Positions 7,888-14,050 are shown, numbered from the stretch's first letter. The stretch is DNA of 18,482 nucleotides from an uncultured bacterium (GCA_902779075.1 CACZAK010000190.1:1-18482), one strand, 5' to 3'. Translations and numbers: made by a program. Notes: a model not told the origin generated them from the letters alone.

Positions 7888-7977
7888 GTGTTTCTGGGCC
7901 GCGAAGAACTCATTGAAAGGTTGGAGTCCCTTTTCAACCGAATGCGGTTGTGCCGTTCATCCAACTACTTGGATTGA
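7888..7977 (+). pseudogene. ATPase 5'-end fragment A (first ~17 codons)
   Basis: GTG 7888 begins 'VFLGREELIERLESLFN', which matches the N-terminus of the archaeal-type ATPase family ('FGREEL..L' entry) and the fragment at 9855; the original ATG has become GTG, or GTG is used. After about codon 17 family similarity ends and the frame stops at TGA 7975-7977. The leader 'CAAATTATGAGGTTT' at 7869-7883, containing the ribosome site, is shared with fragment B. The break point is at the codon where the ATPase body at 6298 begins. Confidence 0.65.
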
Positions 7978-8056
7978 ACTGATGTGGAACCCAGAAGGGG
8001 AGTCGTACGTGTGGGTGCGCGTGCCGGATTTGCCAAAAGGTTGGCGAAAATTATGA
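7961..8056 (+). pseudogene. Possible fragment of a DUF2341-like secreted protein
   Basis: A frame running to the TGA at 8054-8056 reads 'MWNPEGESYVWVRVPDLPKG', which resembles the 'WVRVPxLPKG' strand of DUF2341-type adhesin or LamG-associated domains. No start or remaining domain is visible and the match is short, so it is at best a leftover scrap fused by deletion to ATPase fragment A. Part of it overlaps the upstream repeat of the abiE promoter region. Confidence 0.25.
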
Positions 8057-8102
8057 CCTTTTGACATATCGAGGAAGACTACTTGCCAAAAGGTCAGAAT
8101 TT
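8048..8102. promoter_or_regulatory. Operator-like inverted repeat of the abiE operon
   Basis: AAATTATGACCTTTTG (8048-8063) and CAAAAGGTCAGAATTT (8087-8102) are inverted repeats matching at 15 of 16 positions, 23 nt apart. The right arm covers the end of the -35 and most of the spacer. AbiEi antitoxins of characterised systems repress their operon by binding a pair of inverted repeats at the promoter, which fits this arrangement. Confidence 0.7.
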
Positions 8103-8112
8103 TTGCTATACT
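8083..8112 (+). promoter_or_regulatory. abiE promoter, probably leaderless
   Basis: TTGCCA at 8083-8088, 18 bp, TATACT at 8107-8112 with TG at 8104-8105 (extended -10). The expected transcription start falls at about 8118-8119, the A of the abiEi ATG, so the message would have no 5' leader and no ribosome site. A weaker copy of the same stretch lies exactly 53 bp upstream (TTGCCAAAAGGT at 8030 and 8083; CTTTTGACAT at 8058 and 8111). Confidence 0.6.
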
Positions 8113-8118
8113 TTTGAC

Positions 8119-8649
8119 ATGACCTCCTATGAAAAGATTTATGATAGGGCGGCAGATAACTACGGCTACATCACGACGAGGGAAGCCTCCGAACTGGGTG
8201 TGCCGAAGAGTGAGATGTCCGCCCTTGCGAAGCGAAACCGCCTTGTCCACAAGGGATACGGCGTCTATCGCCTTGCAACGCACTACCAGCCCAGCGAGTA
8301 CGACGGCTATGCGGAGGCCGTTCTCCTAGGAGGTGAGGGAGCGATCGTGTGGGGCGAGTCCGTGCTGGCGATGCACGACCTCGCGCTGGTGAACCCGCCA
8401 GTCATCGAGGTGGCCACCGACCGCAGGGTGCGGCGAACGCTTCCGGCGTGGGTCAAGCTCGTCCGCAGGAAGGGCGGGACAGTCGAATACTATCAGGGAA
8501 TCCCATGCCAGCCGCTCGCAGACGCATTCAGGTCCTGCAAGGGCGCAATCATCGGCGAGCGTCTTGCGGACGGTATCCGTAAGGCCGAACGTAACGGAGC
8601 GCTTCGCCTCGGCGAGGCTGAGAAGTTGTTGAAGGAGATTGCGTCATGA
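8119..8649 (+). CDS. abiEi: AbiEi-family antitoxin (type IV toxin-antitoxin)
   Basis: A 176-residue protein starting MTSYEKIYDRA. Residues 1-50 form the family's N-terminal winged helix ('NYGYITTREASELGVPKSEMSALAKRNRLVH', shown here as one block split by family alignment), followed by 'GYGVYRLA' and a C-terminal domain with 'AEAVLLGGEGAIVWGESVLAMHDL', 'ITDRRVRRTLP'-like 'VATDRRVRRTLPAWVKLVRR' and 'GIPCQPLADAF'. These match the AbiEi antitoxin/transcriptional repressor family. A longer frame upstream (TTG 8083) covers the promoter and is not the real start. The stop overlaps the toxin start by 4 bases (ATGA), so both are translationally coupled. Expected role: DNA-binding autorepressor and suppressor of the AbiEii toxin without direct protein contact, as known for type IV systems. 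Confidence 0.88.
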   Translation: MTSYEKIYDRAADNYGYITTREASELGVPKSEMSALAKRNRLVHKGYGVYRLATHYQPSEYDGYAEAVLLGGEGAIVWGESVLAMHDLALVNPPVIEVATDRRVRRTLPAWVKLVRRKGGTVEYYQGIPCQPLADAFRSCKGAIIGERLADGIRKAERNGALRLGEAEKLLKEIAS

Positions 8650-9473
8650 GTGAATCGAGGCTTCCGCTTTCGAGGCGTCTTCTCGACATCGCGATTGAGC
8701 GGCTTGCGTCCCGTTTCGGCACGGCGCAGAGAATCCGCAGAACCGTGGCGAACACAATCGTCGCCCAACTGATGCCGGACTGCGTGATTAAGGGCGGCAG
8801 TTCGCTCAAGTTCCGCTACGGTGACATCGCAACGAGGGTGACAAAGGACATGGACGCCGCACAGGGTGCAGACCTTGACGTTTTCATGGCACGGCTCGAC
8901 GAGGCTCTTCATGTGGGCTGGAACGGCTTTACCGGCCATGTCGTAAGGCGCGAACCGGCGGCACCTGCGGATGTGCCGCCAGCTTACGTCATGCATCCGT
9001 TCGACGTGAAGCTCGAGTACAACCACAAGCCTTGGGTCACGGTCCGCCTGGAGATGGGGGCGAACGAGGTCGGCGATACGCTTGAGGCAGACTACTCGCT
9101 GGCGTCCGACATTGAGGAGATGTTCGCCGCACTTGGACTGCCCCAACCAAATCCCGTGCCGCTCATGAAGCTGCACCATCAGGTCGCACAGAAACTGCAC
9201 GCAGTCACAGACCGTTCGCAGAACCGCCCGCATGACCTGATAGACCTGCAACTCATCTTCTCGCAGGCGGAGCCGGACCTCCGCCTCGTCAAGAACACGT
9301 GCGTTCGTCTTTTCGCTCATCGGCATAGGCAGCCCTGGCCGTCAAAAGTTGTCGCAGGCGATGATTGGAATATCGGATACAGTGCCGCGAAGTACGATCT
9401 CCCTGTCCTGCCGACGGTTGAAGAGGCGGTCTCTTGGGCGAACGAGCTGATCGCGAGGATCGACAACGCATGA
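8646..9473 (+). CDS. abiEii: AbiEii-family nucleotidyltransferase toxin
   Basis: A 275-residue protein of the AbiEii/AbiGii (formerly DUF1814) family. Nucleotidyltransferase motif 'VIKGGSSLKFRYGD' with Gly50-Gly51-Ser52, then 'TRVTKDMDAA' with Asp68 and Asp70, are the expected nucleotide/metal residues. Further on 'LMKLHHQVAQKLHAVTD' and 'RPHDLIDLQLI' match the conserved C-terminal Lys and Arg/Asp blocks. Family toxins act as NTP-transferring enzymes and confer abortive infection or stasis when not opposed by AbiEi; some relatives modify tRNA. All key residues are visible and length is near normal, so the toxin is probably active. The pair is intact amid decayed DNA, as expected of an addictive module that is costly to lose. 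Confidence 0.9.
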   Translation: MSESRLPLSRRLLDIAIERLASRFGTAQRIRRTVANTIVAQLMPDCVIKGGSSLKFRYGDIATRVTKDMDAAQGADLDVFMARLDEALHVGWNGFTGHVVRREPAAPADVPPAYVMHPFDVKLEYNHKPWVTVRLEMGANEVGDTLEADYSLASDIEEMFAALGLPQPNPVPLMKLHHQVAQKLHAVTDRSQNRPHDLIDLQLIFSQAEPDLRLVKNTCVRLFAHRHRQPWPSKVVAGDDWNIGYSAAKYDLPVLPTVEEAVSWANELIARIDNA

Positions 9474-9491
9474 CCACCTACAATCTGCCTA

Positions 9492-9746
9492 ATGGCAGTC
9501 ACGGCAGCCCCGGTCGTCGATGTGTACAGCGCACGCATACGTCCCGAATTCGGATCCATTGACGGCGATCAACCGGGCATTGGACGTCTTGCGGCGGAAT
9601 TCCTCATTTCGCGATGCTACAGGAACTTTGCCTATTGCGGCTATGACGGGATTGGATACTCCGAAACTACTGCCTGTTCCCCACTGCGCCAGATCGCGGA
9701 ACGAAGCTTTTCATCCGATAAAATGCTTCTGCATCTTAAAAATCTG
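9492..9746 (+). pseudogene. Fragment of a LacI/XylR-type transcription regulator (ligand-binding domain)
   Basis: The frame from 9492 reads 'PVVDVYSARIRPEFGSIDGD', then 'QPGIGRLAAEFLISRCYRNF' and 'AYCGYDGIGYS', a clear match to the inducer-binding domain of LacI/GalR proteins of the XylR kind ('xxIGrlAAehLlxrGfrxFay.G'). The DNA-binding N-terminus and the rest of the domain are missing. After 'GIGYS' the usual 'R.EAF' block appears in another frame ('SRNEAFHP', about 9694-9717), indicating a frameshift. It was probably the regulator of a neighbouring sugar-use locus, now dead. Confidence 0.6.
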
Positions 9747-9787
9747 TTTTGTCACATTATGAGGGATTCTTCAATAATGTGACAAAA
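9747..9787. promoter_or_regulatory. Palindrome B (14-bp perfect arms)
   Basis: TTTTGTCACATTAT (9747-9760) and ATAATGTGACAAAA (9774-9787) with the loop GAGGGATTCTTCA, identical to A1 except that the right arm is perfect. It stands 5 bp before the next -35 box. The sequence looks like A1 on its left side and continues like A2 on its right side, as if one palindrome had been lost or gained by recombination between equal arms. Confidence 0.8.
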
Positions 9788-9792
9788 TGCTA

Positions 9793-9822
9793 TTGACCGA
9801 AATGGCGGGATTATGATAGAAT
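9793..9822 (+). promoter_or_regulatory. Promoter of ATPase 5' fragment B, now upstream of the SGNH pseudogene
   Basis: TTGACC at 9793-9798, 18 bp, TAGAAT at 9817-9822 with TG at 9814-9815 (extended -10). This is the best-preserved of the fragment promoters and would transcribe fragment B and the SGNH gene. Confidence 0.6.
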
Positions 9823-9854
9823 ACGCGCCGAAGGACAAATTATGAGGTTTTAAA

Positions 9855-9920
9855 ATGTTTTTTGGCCGCGAAGAACTTATTGAACGCTTGGAGGCCCTTT
9901 TCAGAAAGCGGACTTCATGA
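9855..9920 (+). pseudogene. ATPase 5'-end fragment B (21 codons), overlapping the next gene
   Basis: ATG 9855 begins 'MFFGREELIERLEALFRKR' followed by Thr-Ser and TGA at 9918-9920. This is the canonical N-terminus of the archaeal-type ATPase family, cut off just before the Walker A part. The leader 'ACAAATTATGAGGTTT' upstream supplies a ribosome site. Its stop overlaps the ATG of the SGNH gene (ATGA at 9917-9920), so the fragment may now work as a translated leader coupled to that gene. Confidence 0.65.
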
Positions 9921-10773
9921 GAAACTTTTTCTGGTCATTGGCGATTTGCCTCGTTTCGGCGGGCGCATGGTCGGCATCGTTTGAAACTGCCGTGTGGCGT
10001 GGCGAAACGGCGTACGTCAAGATTCCCAAAGCGCTACAGGACAAGGCGTCCGGACCGCAGCTCTACATGGCGGGGGATTCCATCATGACGGAATACACGC
10101 CGAACTGGTTTCCGCAGTATGGCTGGGGACAGTCCCTGAAGTCGCCCGGAGCGGCTGGAGCGCGCGGCGCTTCCGCGAGTCGGGGCGCTGGGAGAAGTGC
10201 ATCGCGTCCGTGCTCAAGCCCGGCGACTGGGTGATCGTCTCGTTCGGACACAACGACATGAACAAGCGTCGCAACAAGCCGCCGAAGAACGACTATTCCA
10301 CCGTTGACGAGTACAAGGCGTTCCTCAGGGGCTTTGCCGCCGATGCGCGGGCGAAGGGCGCGAACATCGCCTTTGCGACGTCGATTGCGCATTCGTCCGG
10401 GTTCCGCGAGAAGGACGGCACGATGTCAGTGGACGGCGGCGCGACGGGACTAGGGCCGTATGTCACGGCGATGCGCGAGACCGCCGCCGAACTCGGCGTG
10501 CCGCTCCTTGACCTCAACCGCTATGCTGAGGAGAGGCTTCCGAAGATGGGGCTGGAAAAGGCGAAGGCGCTCTACATGTACGTCAAGCCGGGTAAATACG
10601 CGAATTACCCCAAAGGCAAACAGGATGCGGCACATGTTCGCGACGCGGGCGCTTATTTCTACGCCCGGGGTGCCGTCGAAATGGCGCGCGAGCAGGGACT
10701 TCCCCTTGCCGACCTCTGGAAAGATCCGTCAAGCGTCCAGTTCGTGCCGTCCGTGTCGGACGTGCGACCGTAG
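9917..10773 (+). pseudogene. SGNH-hydrolase (rhamnogalacturonan acetylesterase-like), broken by a deletion/frameshift
   Basis: The 5' frame gives a signal peptide ('MRNFFWSLAICLVSAGAWSA') and block I 'LYMAGDSIMTEY' with the GDS nucleophile, up to 'QYGWGQSLK' at about 10141, then runs out of frame to a stop near 10234. A second frame resumes with 'GWSARRFRESGRWEKC' at 10153, block III 'VSFGHNDMNK', and block V 'DAAHVRDAGAYFYARGA' (Asp-x-x-His), ending at TAG 10771-10773. Relatives have roughly 13-16 residues (block II, 'N.AVGGRS') between these parts; here they are missing, so about 40-50 bases were deleted and the frame changed. The original enzyme would remove acetyl groups from pectin-type or similar exported glycans. 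A sequencing or assembly error cannot explain the missing block easily. Confidence 0.75.
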
Positions 10774-10854
10774 ACTGCAGATTTCCATCAGGAAGAAGGT
10801 ATCGCCTATCGGTCTTTCTACATGGAGCATTGTTTGTGATTGGATGAAACGATT

Positions 10855-11859
10855 ATGAACGGTTTTGAAGAAAACATGCCGCGCCAGATTGGGCCGTACC
10901 GTTTCGTGAGGCTGCTGGGCAAAGGCGCAATGGGTGCTGTTTACGAGGTAGTCCATGAGCACCTTGGCGTCCATCGCGCCCTTAAGCTTTTCCGCACGGA
11001 CGGGCGTAACGCCGATTTTCTACGCAAGCGCTTCCTCGCGGAGGGGAAGCTGCTCGCACGTCTTGACCACCCAAGGCTCGTTCGCGTACACGACCTCTCC
11101 TTCGACGAGGTTGACGGCACGCCGTATTTCACCATGGATCTCGTGGCGAGCCCAAGCGGACAACCATTGAACCTCGTCGATGCACAGGACGCAAAAGGTG
11201 GCACTTCCGAGGAGCGTCTGGCCGGATGGTACGGCGACATGTGCGAAGCCATCAATGCCATTCATGCCGCCGGGATTGTCCACCGCGACATCAAGCCGGA
11301 GAACATCCTCGTAGGCAAGGATGGGCGCGCTGTCCTTTCCGACTTCGGCATATCGCGCATCCTCGATGCCCAGTTGCGCGAAGACATCGCCCTTACCCGC
11401 ACAATTGCCACGGGCGAGCCTTTGAACGAGCGGCGCATACTCGGCACCGTCATGTACCTCTCCCCGGAGGTAAGACGTGGCGGCAACCCCACGCCGGCAT
11501 CGGACTACTACGCCCTCGGCATGACCTTCTTCCGTCTGCTCACGGGTCTCTGGTACGAGCCGGGTGGAAACGCATTTGATCTTCTCGCTCCGTTCAATCC
11601 CGCTTGGAAGCCGCTTTTCACTGCGCTTCTGGCGCAGGATCCGTCCAAACGCTCTTTGCCGCCGCTTACGCTTACCTGCAAGCCGCGCAGACGCTGGATA
11701 TGGTGGGCGTCCGCCGCCGTTCTGGTGTTTTGCATTGCAATGACGGCGTTGCTGTGGCCGCGGAACGAAAGGGTGCCGGACGAGCCGCAAGATGAGCCGC
11801 CAATCGTAGATGTGTCGGAGGCATTTTTGGCGACGCCCGGACTGGGCAGAGATCCGTAG
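10855..11859 (+). CDS. Membrane-anchored Ser/Thr protein kinase (PASTA-less STPK)
   Basis: A 334-residue protein with a complete Hanks-type kinase domain: Gly loop 'LLGKGAMGAVYE' (22-31), Lys44 in 'RALKLF', 'HRDIKPEN' with Asp145, 'DFGISRI' with Asp163, 'GTVMYLSPE' and 'ASDYYALGMTFFRLLTG'. The domain's C-lobe ends somewhat early ('LLAQDPSKRSLPP'), then a basic stretch and one membrane segment ('IWWASAAVLVFCIAMTALLW', about 282-302) leads to a short acidic, Pro-rich outer tail of about 30 residues. The kinase faces the cytoplasm. I chose ATG 10855; TTG 10840 and ATG 10876 are alternatives and no strong ribosome site separates them. Downstream are a secreted SUMF1-like protein and an ECF sigma factor, a grouping that suggests a signalling cassette. 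Confidence 0.9.
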   Translation: MNGFEENMPRQIGPYRFVRLLGKGAMGAVYEVVHEHLGVHRALKLFRTDGRNADFLRKRFLAEGKLLARLDHPRLVRVHDLSFDEVDGTPYFTMDLVASPSGQPLNLVDAQDAKGGTSEERLAGWYGDMCEAINAIHAAGIVHRDIKPENILVGKDGRAVLSDFGISRILDAQLREDIALTRTIATGEPLNERRILGTVMYLSPEVRRGGNPTPASDYYALGMTFFRLLTGLWYEPGGNAFDLLAPFNPAWKPLFTALLAQDPSKRSLPPLTLTCKPRRRWIWWASAAVLVFCIAMTALLWPRNERVPDEPQDEPPIVDVSEAFLATPGLGRDP

Positions 11860-11882
11860 CCTGAAAAATTTATTTTCTACTG

Positions 11883-11912
11883 TTGCGTTTTGCGACCGTG
11901 TGCGTATATACT
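11883..11912 (+). promoter_or_regulatory. Candidate promoter of the SUMF1-like/sigma operon
   Basis: TTGCGT at 11883-11888, 18 bp, TATACT at 11907-11912, in the 85-bp gap after the kinase gene. An AAGGA ribosome site at 11931-11935 sits 9 bp before the next ATG. The kinase therefore seems to be transcribed apart from the following pair, at least in part. Confidence 0.5.
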
Positions 11913-11944
11913 TGCAAACGGAGTAACAGAAAGGAATCGAATAG

Positions 11945-13207
11945 ATGAATACAAAAACATGGTTGGCGGCGGTAGGATGCGCATGCACCCTCGCGGCAAG
12001 CGGTATGCCCACGCAGGCGGAGTTGGAGAAGGCGCAAGGCCTTGTGACCGAGCTGATGCGTTCGGACGTAGCGAACTTCAACGAACGGAAGATGAGTGCC
12101 TCCGACGTGGCCACGGCTGCGCTCAAGTACGCGGGCGAGGCGCAGAGTGAGGCCGCGCGCTTCCTGCTCCTCAAGGGCGCGTTCTTCTATCGCGTGCGGG
12201 CGGAGGACTACGATGGCGCAATGGACGTCATCTCGAAGATACGCAACGACATAAACGACGTGCCCGATGCGTCGCTCGTCAATATTCTGTCCAGCGCCAT
12301 CCGGAGCATTCCGCGCAAGAGAGCAGGCAGACTCTACGACTTGCAGCAGCGCCTGCAGGATCGCGCCCTCTATTGCGTCATCGACCTCTCGGCAGGGCCA
12401 AATGCAAGAAAGTATCCAGTATCGTACCTCGACGCCGAGCCGAAAGGCGGCTGGACGGACGAATACAAGACCATAAAACTCGTCCTTCGCCGTATTGAGC
12501 CGGGGAAGTTCATGATGGGCGGCAAATACGAAGTGACGCTCACGAAGCCGTTCTACTGCGGCGTCTTCGAGGTGACGCAGAAGCAGTACGAGTTGGTGAA
12601 GGGAGCTAATTCCTCGTCCACCGAGGGCGACATGCGGTCCGTCAGATATGTCTCGTGGAATGCAATTCGCGGCGATTCCGCCACATATAACTGGCCGAGT
12701 TCCGTGAACGTCGATCCGTCCACGTTCATGGGAAAAATCCGGGCGCGCACAGGCCTCAACTTCGACTTGCCCACCGAGGCGCAATGGGAGTACGCCTGCT
12801 GGGCGGGGACGACTAATGATGACAATATCGAAAAACACGGACCAGATCCGAAACGCGGTTATCCGATGGTTGTTGGCTCGTATAGGCCGAACGCATGGGG
12901 ACTCTACGATATGCACGAGAACGTCAAGGAGTGGTGTCTGGATTGGAGCGACCGGGAAGACCAAGTTCTTCTTATGTCGAGCGGGGTGACGGATCCCGTT
13001 GGCCCTTCCTCGGGGGGGTGGCGGGTGGTACGCGGCGGTTGCTGGGACAACCGCGTGGGCGCTTGCCCCTCGTTCTCCCGAATCCACACCGTTCCGTGGT
13101 ACGTGCACTACGCCATCGGCTTCCGCCTCGTCGTAGTCCCCGATCTCCAGAGGGAGCGTGGTACCACGTCGCCAACTTTGCCGAACAAGGTAGCGGGAAG
13201 CAAGTGA
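11945..13207 (+). CDS. Secreted SUMF1/FGE-sulfatase-domain protein
   Basis: A 420-residue protein with a signal peptide ('WLAAVGCACTLAASGMPTQA', possible lipobox-free cleavage after about residue 20). An N-terminal helical part (25-150: 'AQSEAARFLLLKGAFFYRVRAEDYDGAMDVIS') is followed by a SUMF1-type domain: 'MMGGKYEVTLTKPFYCGVFEVTQKQY' (split in family alignments), 'VRYVSWNAI', 'FDLPTEAQWEYACWAG', 'NAWGLYDMHENVKEWCLDW', 'RVVRGGCWDNRVGACPSFSR' and 'AIGFRLV'. The close CxxxxC pair of true formylglycine-generating enzymes is not seen (Cys366 and Cys374 are 8 apart), so catalytic sulfatase maturation is unlikely; a binding or scaffold role outside the cytoplasm is more probable. The ECF gene follows after 10 bp. 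Confidence 0.82.
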   Translation: MNTKTWLAAVGCACTLAASGMPTQAELEKAQGLVTELMRSDVANFNERKMSASDVATAALKYAGEAQSEAARFLLLKGAFFYRVRAEDYDGAMDVISKIRNDINDVPDASLVNILSSAIRSIPRKRAGRLYDLQQRLQDRALYCVIDLSAGPNARKYPVSYLDAEPKGGWTDEYKTIKLVLRRIEPGKFMMGGKYEVTLTKPFYCGVFEVTQKQYELVKGANSSSTEGDMRSVRYVSWNAIRGDSATYNWPSSVNVDPSTFMGKIRARTGLNFDLPTEAQWEYACWAGTTNDDNIEKHGPDPKRGYPMVVGSYRPNAWGLYDMHENVKEWCLDWSDREDQVLLMSSGVTDPVGPSSGGWRVVRGGCWDNRVGACPSFSRIHTVPWYVHYAIGFRLVVVPDLQRERGTTSPTLPNKVAGSK

Positions 13208-13217
13208 GCGTTGTTGT

Positions 13218-13823
13218 ATGAATCCTTTGTGGCCACAGACGCCGAAGTCGCTGTTGATGCGGATTGCCGACCTTGCGGCGGGTGAGGACGAGGCGGAGTG
13301 GGCGCGGTTCGTTGAGCTGTATGGCCCGGCGATCGGCAAGTTCGTCCGGCTTTTGGGTTCGGACATTCCCGAGGCCGACGTCGATGACATGGTGCAGGAA
13401 ACGCTGGTGAAGCTCGTGGCGCTCCTTCGCGGCAAGGCGTTCGACCCGCAGCGCGCGAAGTTCAGCACATGGCTCGGGGCGATCATCCGCCGGCAGATGG
13501 TGGACCGGATGCGGCGACGGAGTGTGCGCTACGCGGATTCGCACGTCCAACTGGACGACGAAATCCCCGCCGCCGCCGATTCCGATCCCGCGGCGAGACT
13601 GGACGTCGCCTGGCGTCTTGCGTGCCATCAGACAGCCGGCCGGCAGGTCTTTACGAAATCGGCCCTTTCGCTCCAGAGCCAGCGCATCTACTTGATGGCG
13701 ACGGCTGACGGACTCTCCCCAAGGGAAATCGCCCAGCAGCTTGGCATCAAGGAAAACGTGGTGCGAGCCATCCGCAGCCGGGTGGCAAAAATGATCGAAG
13801 CCGTCGAGCGCCAGTTCGAATAA
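13218..13823 (+). CDS. ECF-type RNA polymerase sigma factor
   Basis: A 201-residue sigma70-family protein. Region 2 ('FVELYGPAIGKFVRLLGSDI', 'PEADVDDMVQETLVKLV', 'FSTWLGAIIRRQMVDRMRRR') contains the -10 recognition and core-binding helices, and region 4 ('GLSPREIAQQLGIKENVVRA', residues about 166-185) is the -35 helix-turn-helix. Between them is an acidic, Ala-rich linker. No sigma 1.1 or 3 region, hence ECF type. No anti-sigma gene with a zinc-binding or membrane domain is nearby; the adjacent kinase could supply control, as described for ECF groups of planctomycetes linked to Ser/Thr kinases. ECF promoter targets are not predictable here. Confidence 0.9.
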   Translation: MNPLWPQTPKSLLMRIADLAAGEDEAEWARFVELYGPAIGKFVRLLGSDIPEADVDDMVQETLVKLVALLRGKAFDPQRAKFSTWLGAIIRRQMVDRMRRRSVRYADSHVQLDDEIPAAADSDPAARLDVAWRLACHQTAGRQVFTKSALSLQSQRIYLMATADGLSPREIAQQLGIKENVVRAIRSRVAKMIEAVERQFE

Positions 13824-13835
13824 ACATGGTTACAC

Positions 13836-13888
13836 GCCTGGACTGTTGGTCGCGTAGAGCGCGTTAAAGCCATCTACGAGTCCCAGGC
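13836..13888 (+). other. Two-stem hairpin downstream of the sigma-factor gene
   Basis: GCCTGGACT (13836-13844) pairs with AGTCCCAGGC (13879-13888) with one bulged base, and CGTAGA (13853-13858) pairs with TCTACG (13873-13878), giving a nested stem with an 8-nt one-sided bulge and a 14-nt loop. There is no T-tract, so it is not a standard terminator; it may protect the mRNA 3' end, be a structured RNA, or be a tRNA-like scrap. Confidence 0.4.
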
Positions 13889-13895
13889 CCAGCTA

Positions 13896-13907
13896 AATGT
13901 AGCGAAA
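13896..13907. repeat. Half-site matching the 6220-6258 palindrome
   Basis: AATGTAGCGAAA occurs here exactly as in the left arm at 6220-6231, but no opposite arm follows. A 12-base exact match within a window of this size is unlikely by chance, so it may be a single operator half-site or the remnant of another palindrome locus. Confidence 0.45.
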
Positions 13908-14050
13908 CCTCCGCAAAGAACGGCACATCTGCGTTTTTTACCCATACGTATTGGGATTTGGAAACAACCATGACAACTTTCAAGAACAACATTATCCTGC
14001 GGGCACACCTTGAACATTCATAATTGTGGCAGTTTGAGGATGGGCAAATG

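Larger units (their letters stand above)
7725..7945 (+). repeat. Direct repeat, copy A (palindrome, promoter, ATPase 5' end)
   Basis: About 170 bp of this stretch recurs at 9747-9914: palindrome, the 'TGCTATTG' -35 surroundings, -10, 'CAAATTATGAGGTTT' leader and the first 16 ATPase codons, with a few percent to some tens of percent divergence by segment. Copy A additionally has a second palindrome. The two copies have the same orientation and flank about 1.8 kb with abiEi, abiEii and the LacI-type fragment. Confidence 0.8.
9747..9914 (+). repeat. Direct repeat, copy B
   Basis: Second copy of the repeat at 7725-7945. Recombination between the two would delete the abiE pair and the LacI-type fragment. 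Differences in the spacer and loop show the copies are not a very recent duplication. Confidence 0.8.

Noticed and set aside
8083..8118. TTG start 12 codons upstream for abiEi
   Set aside because: These bases hold the -35, spacer and -10; family proteins begin near MTSYEKIYDRA.
7725..9787. CRISPR array from repeated GTCACATTAT motifs
   Set aside because: Repeats are inverted pairs at promoters, with no regular spacing or series of spacers, and no cas genes.
6184..9916. Insertion sequence or integrative element
   Set aside because: No transposase or integrase reading frame and no target-site duplication could be identified; only repeats and fragments are visible.
11945..13207. Functional formylglycine-generating enzyme for the sulfatase
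   Set aside because: It is exported, lacks the closely spaced catalytic Cys pair, and belongs to the broad SUMF1-like group in which most members are not FGEs.
13836..13888. tRNA gene
   Set aside because: Acceptor-like arms pair, but the span is only about 53 nt and there is no anticodon arm or standard T-loop.
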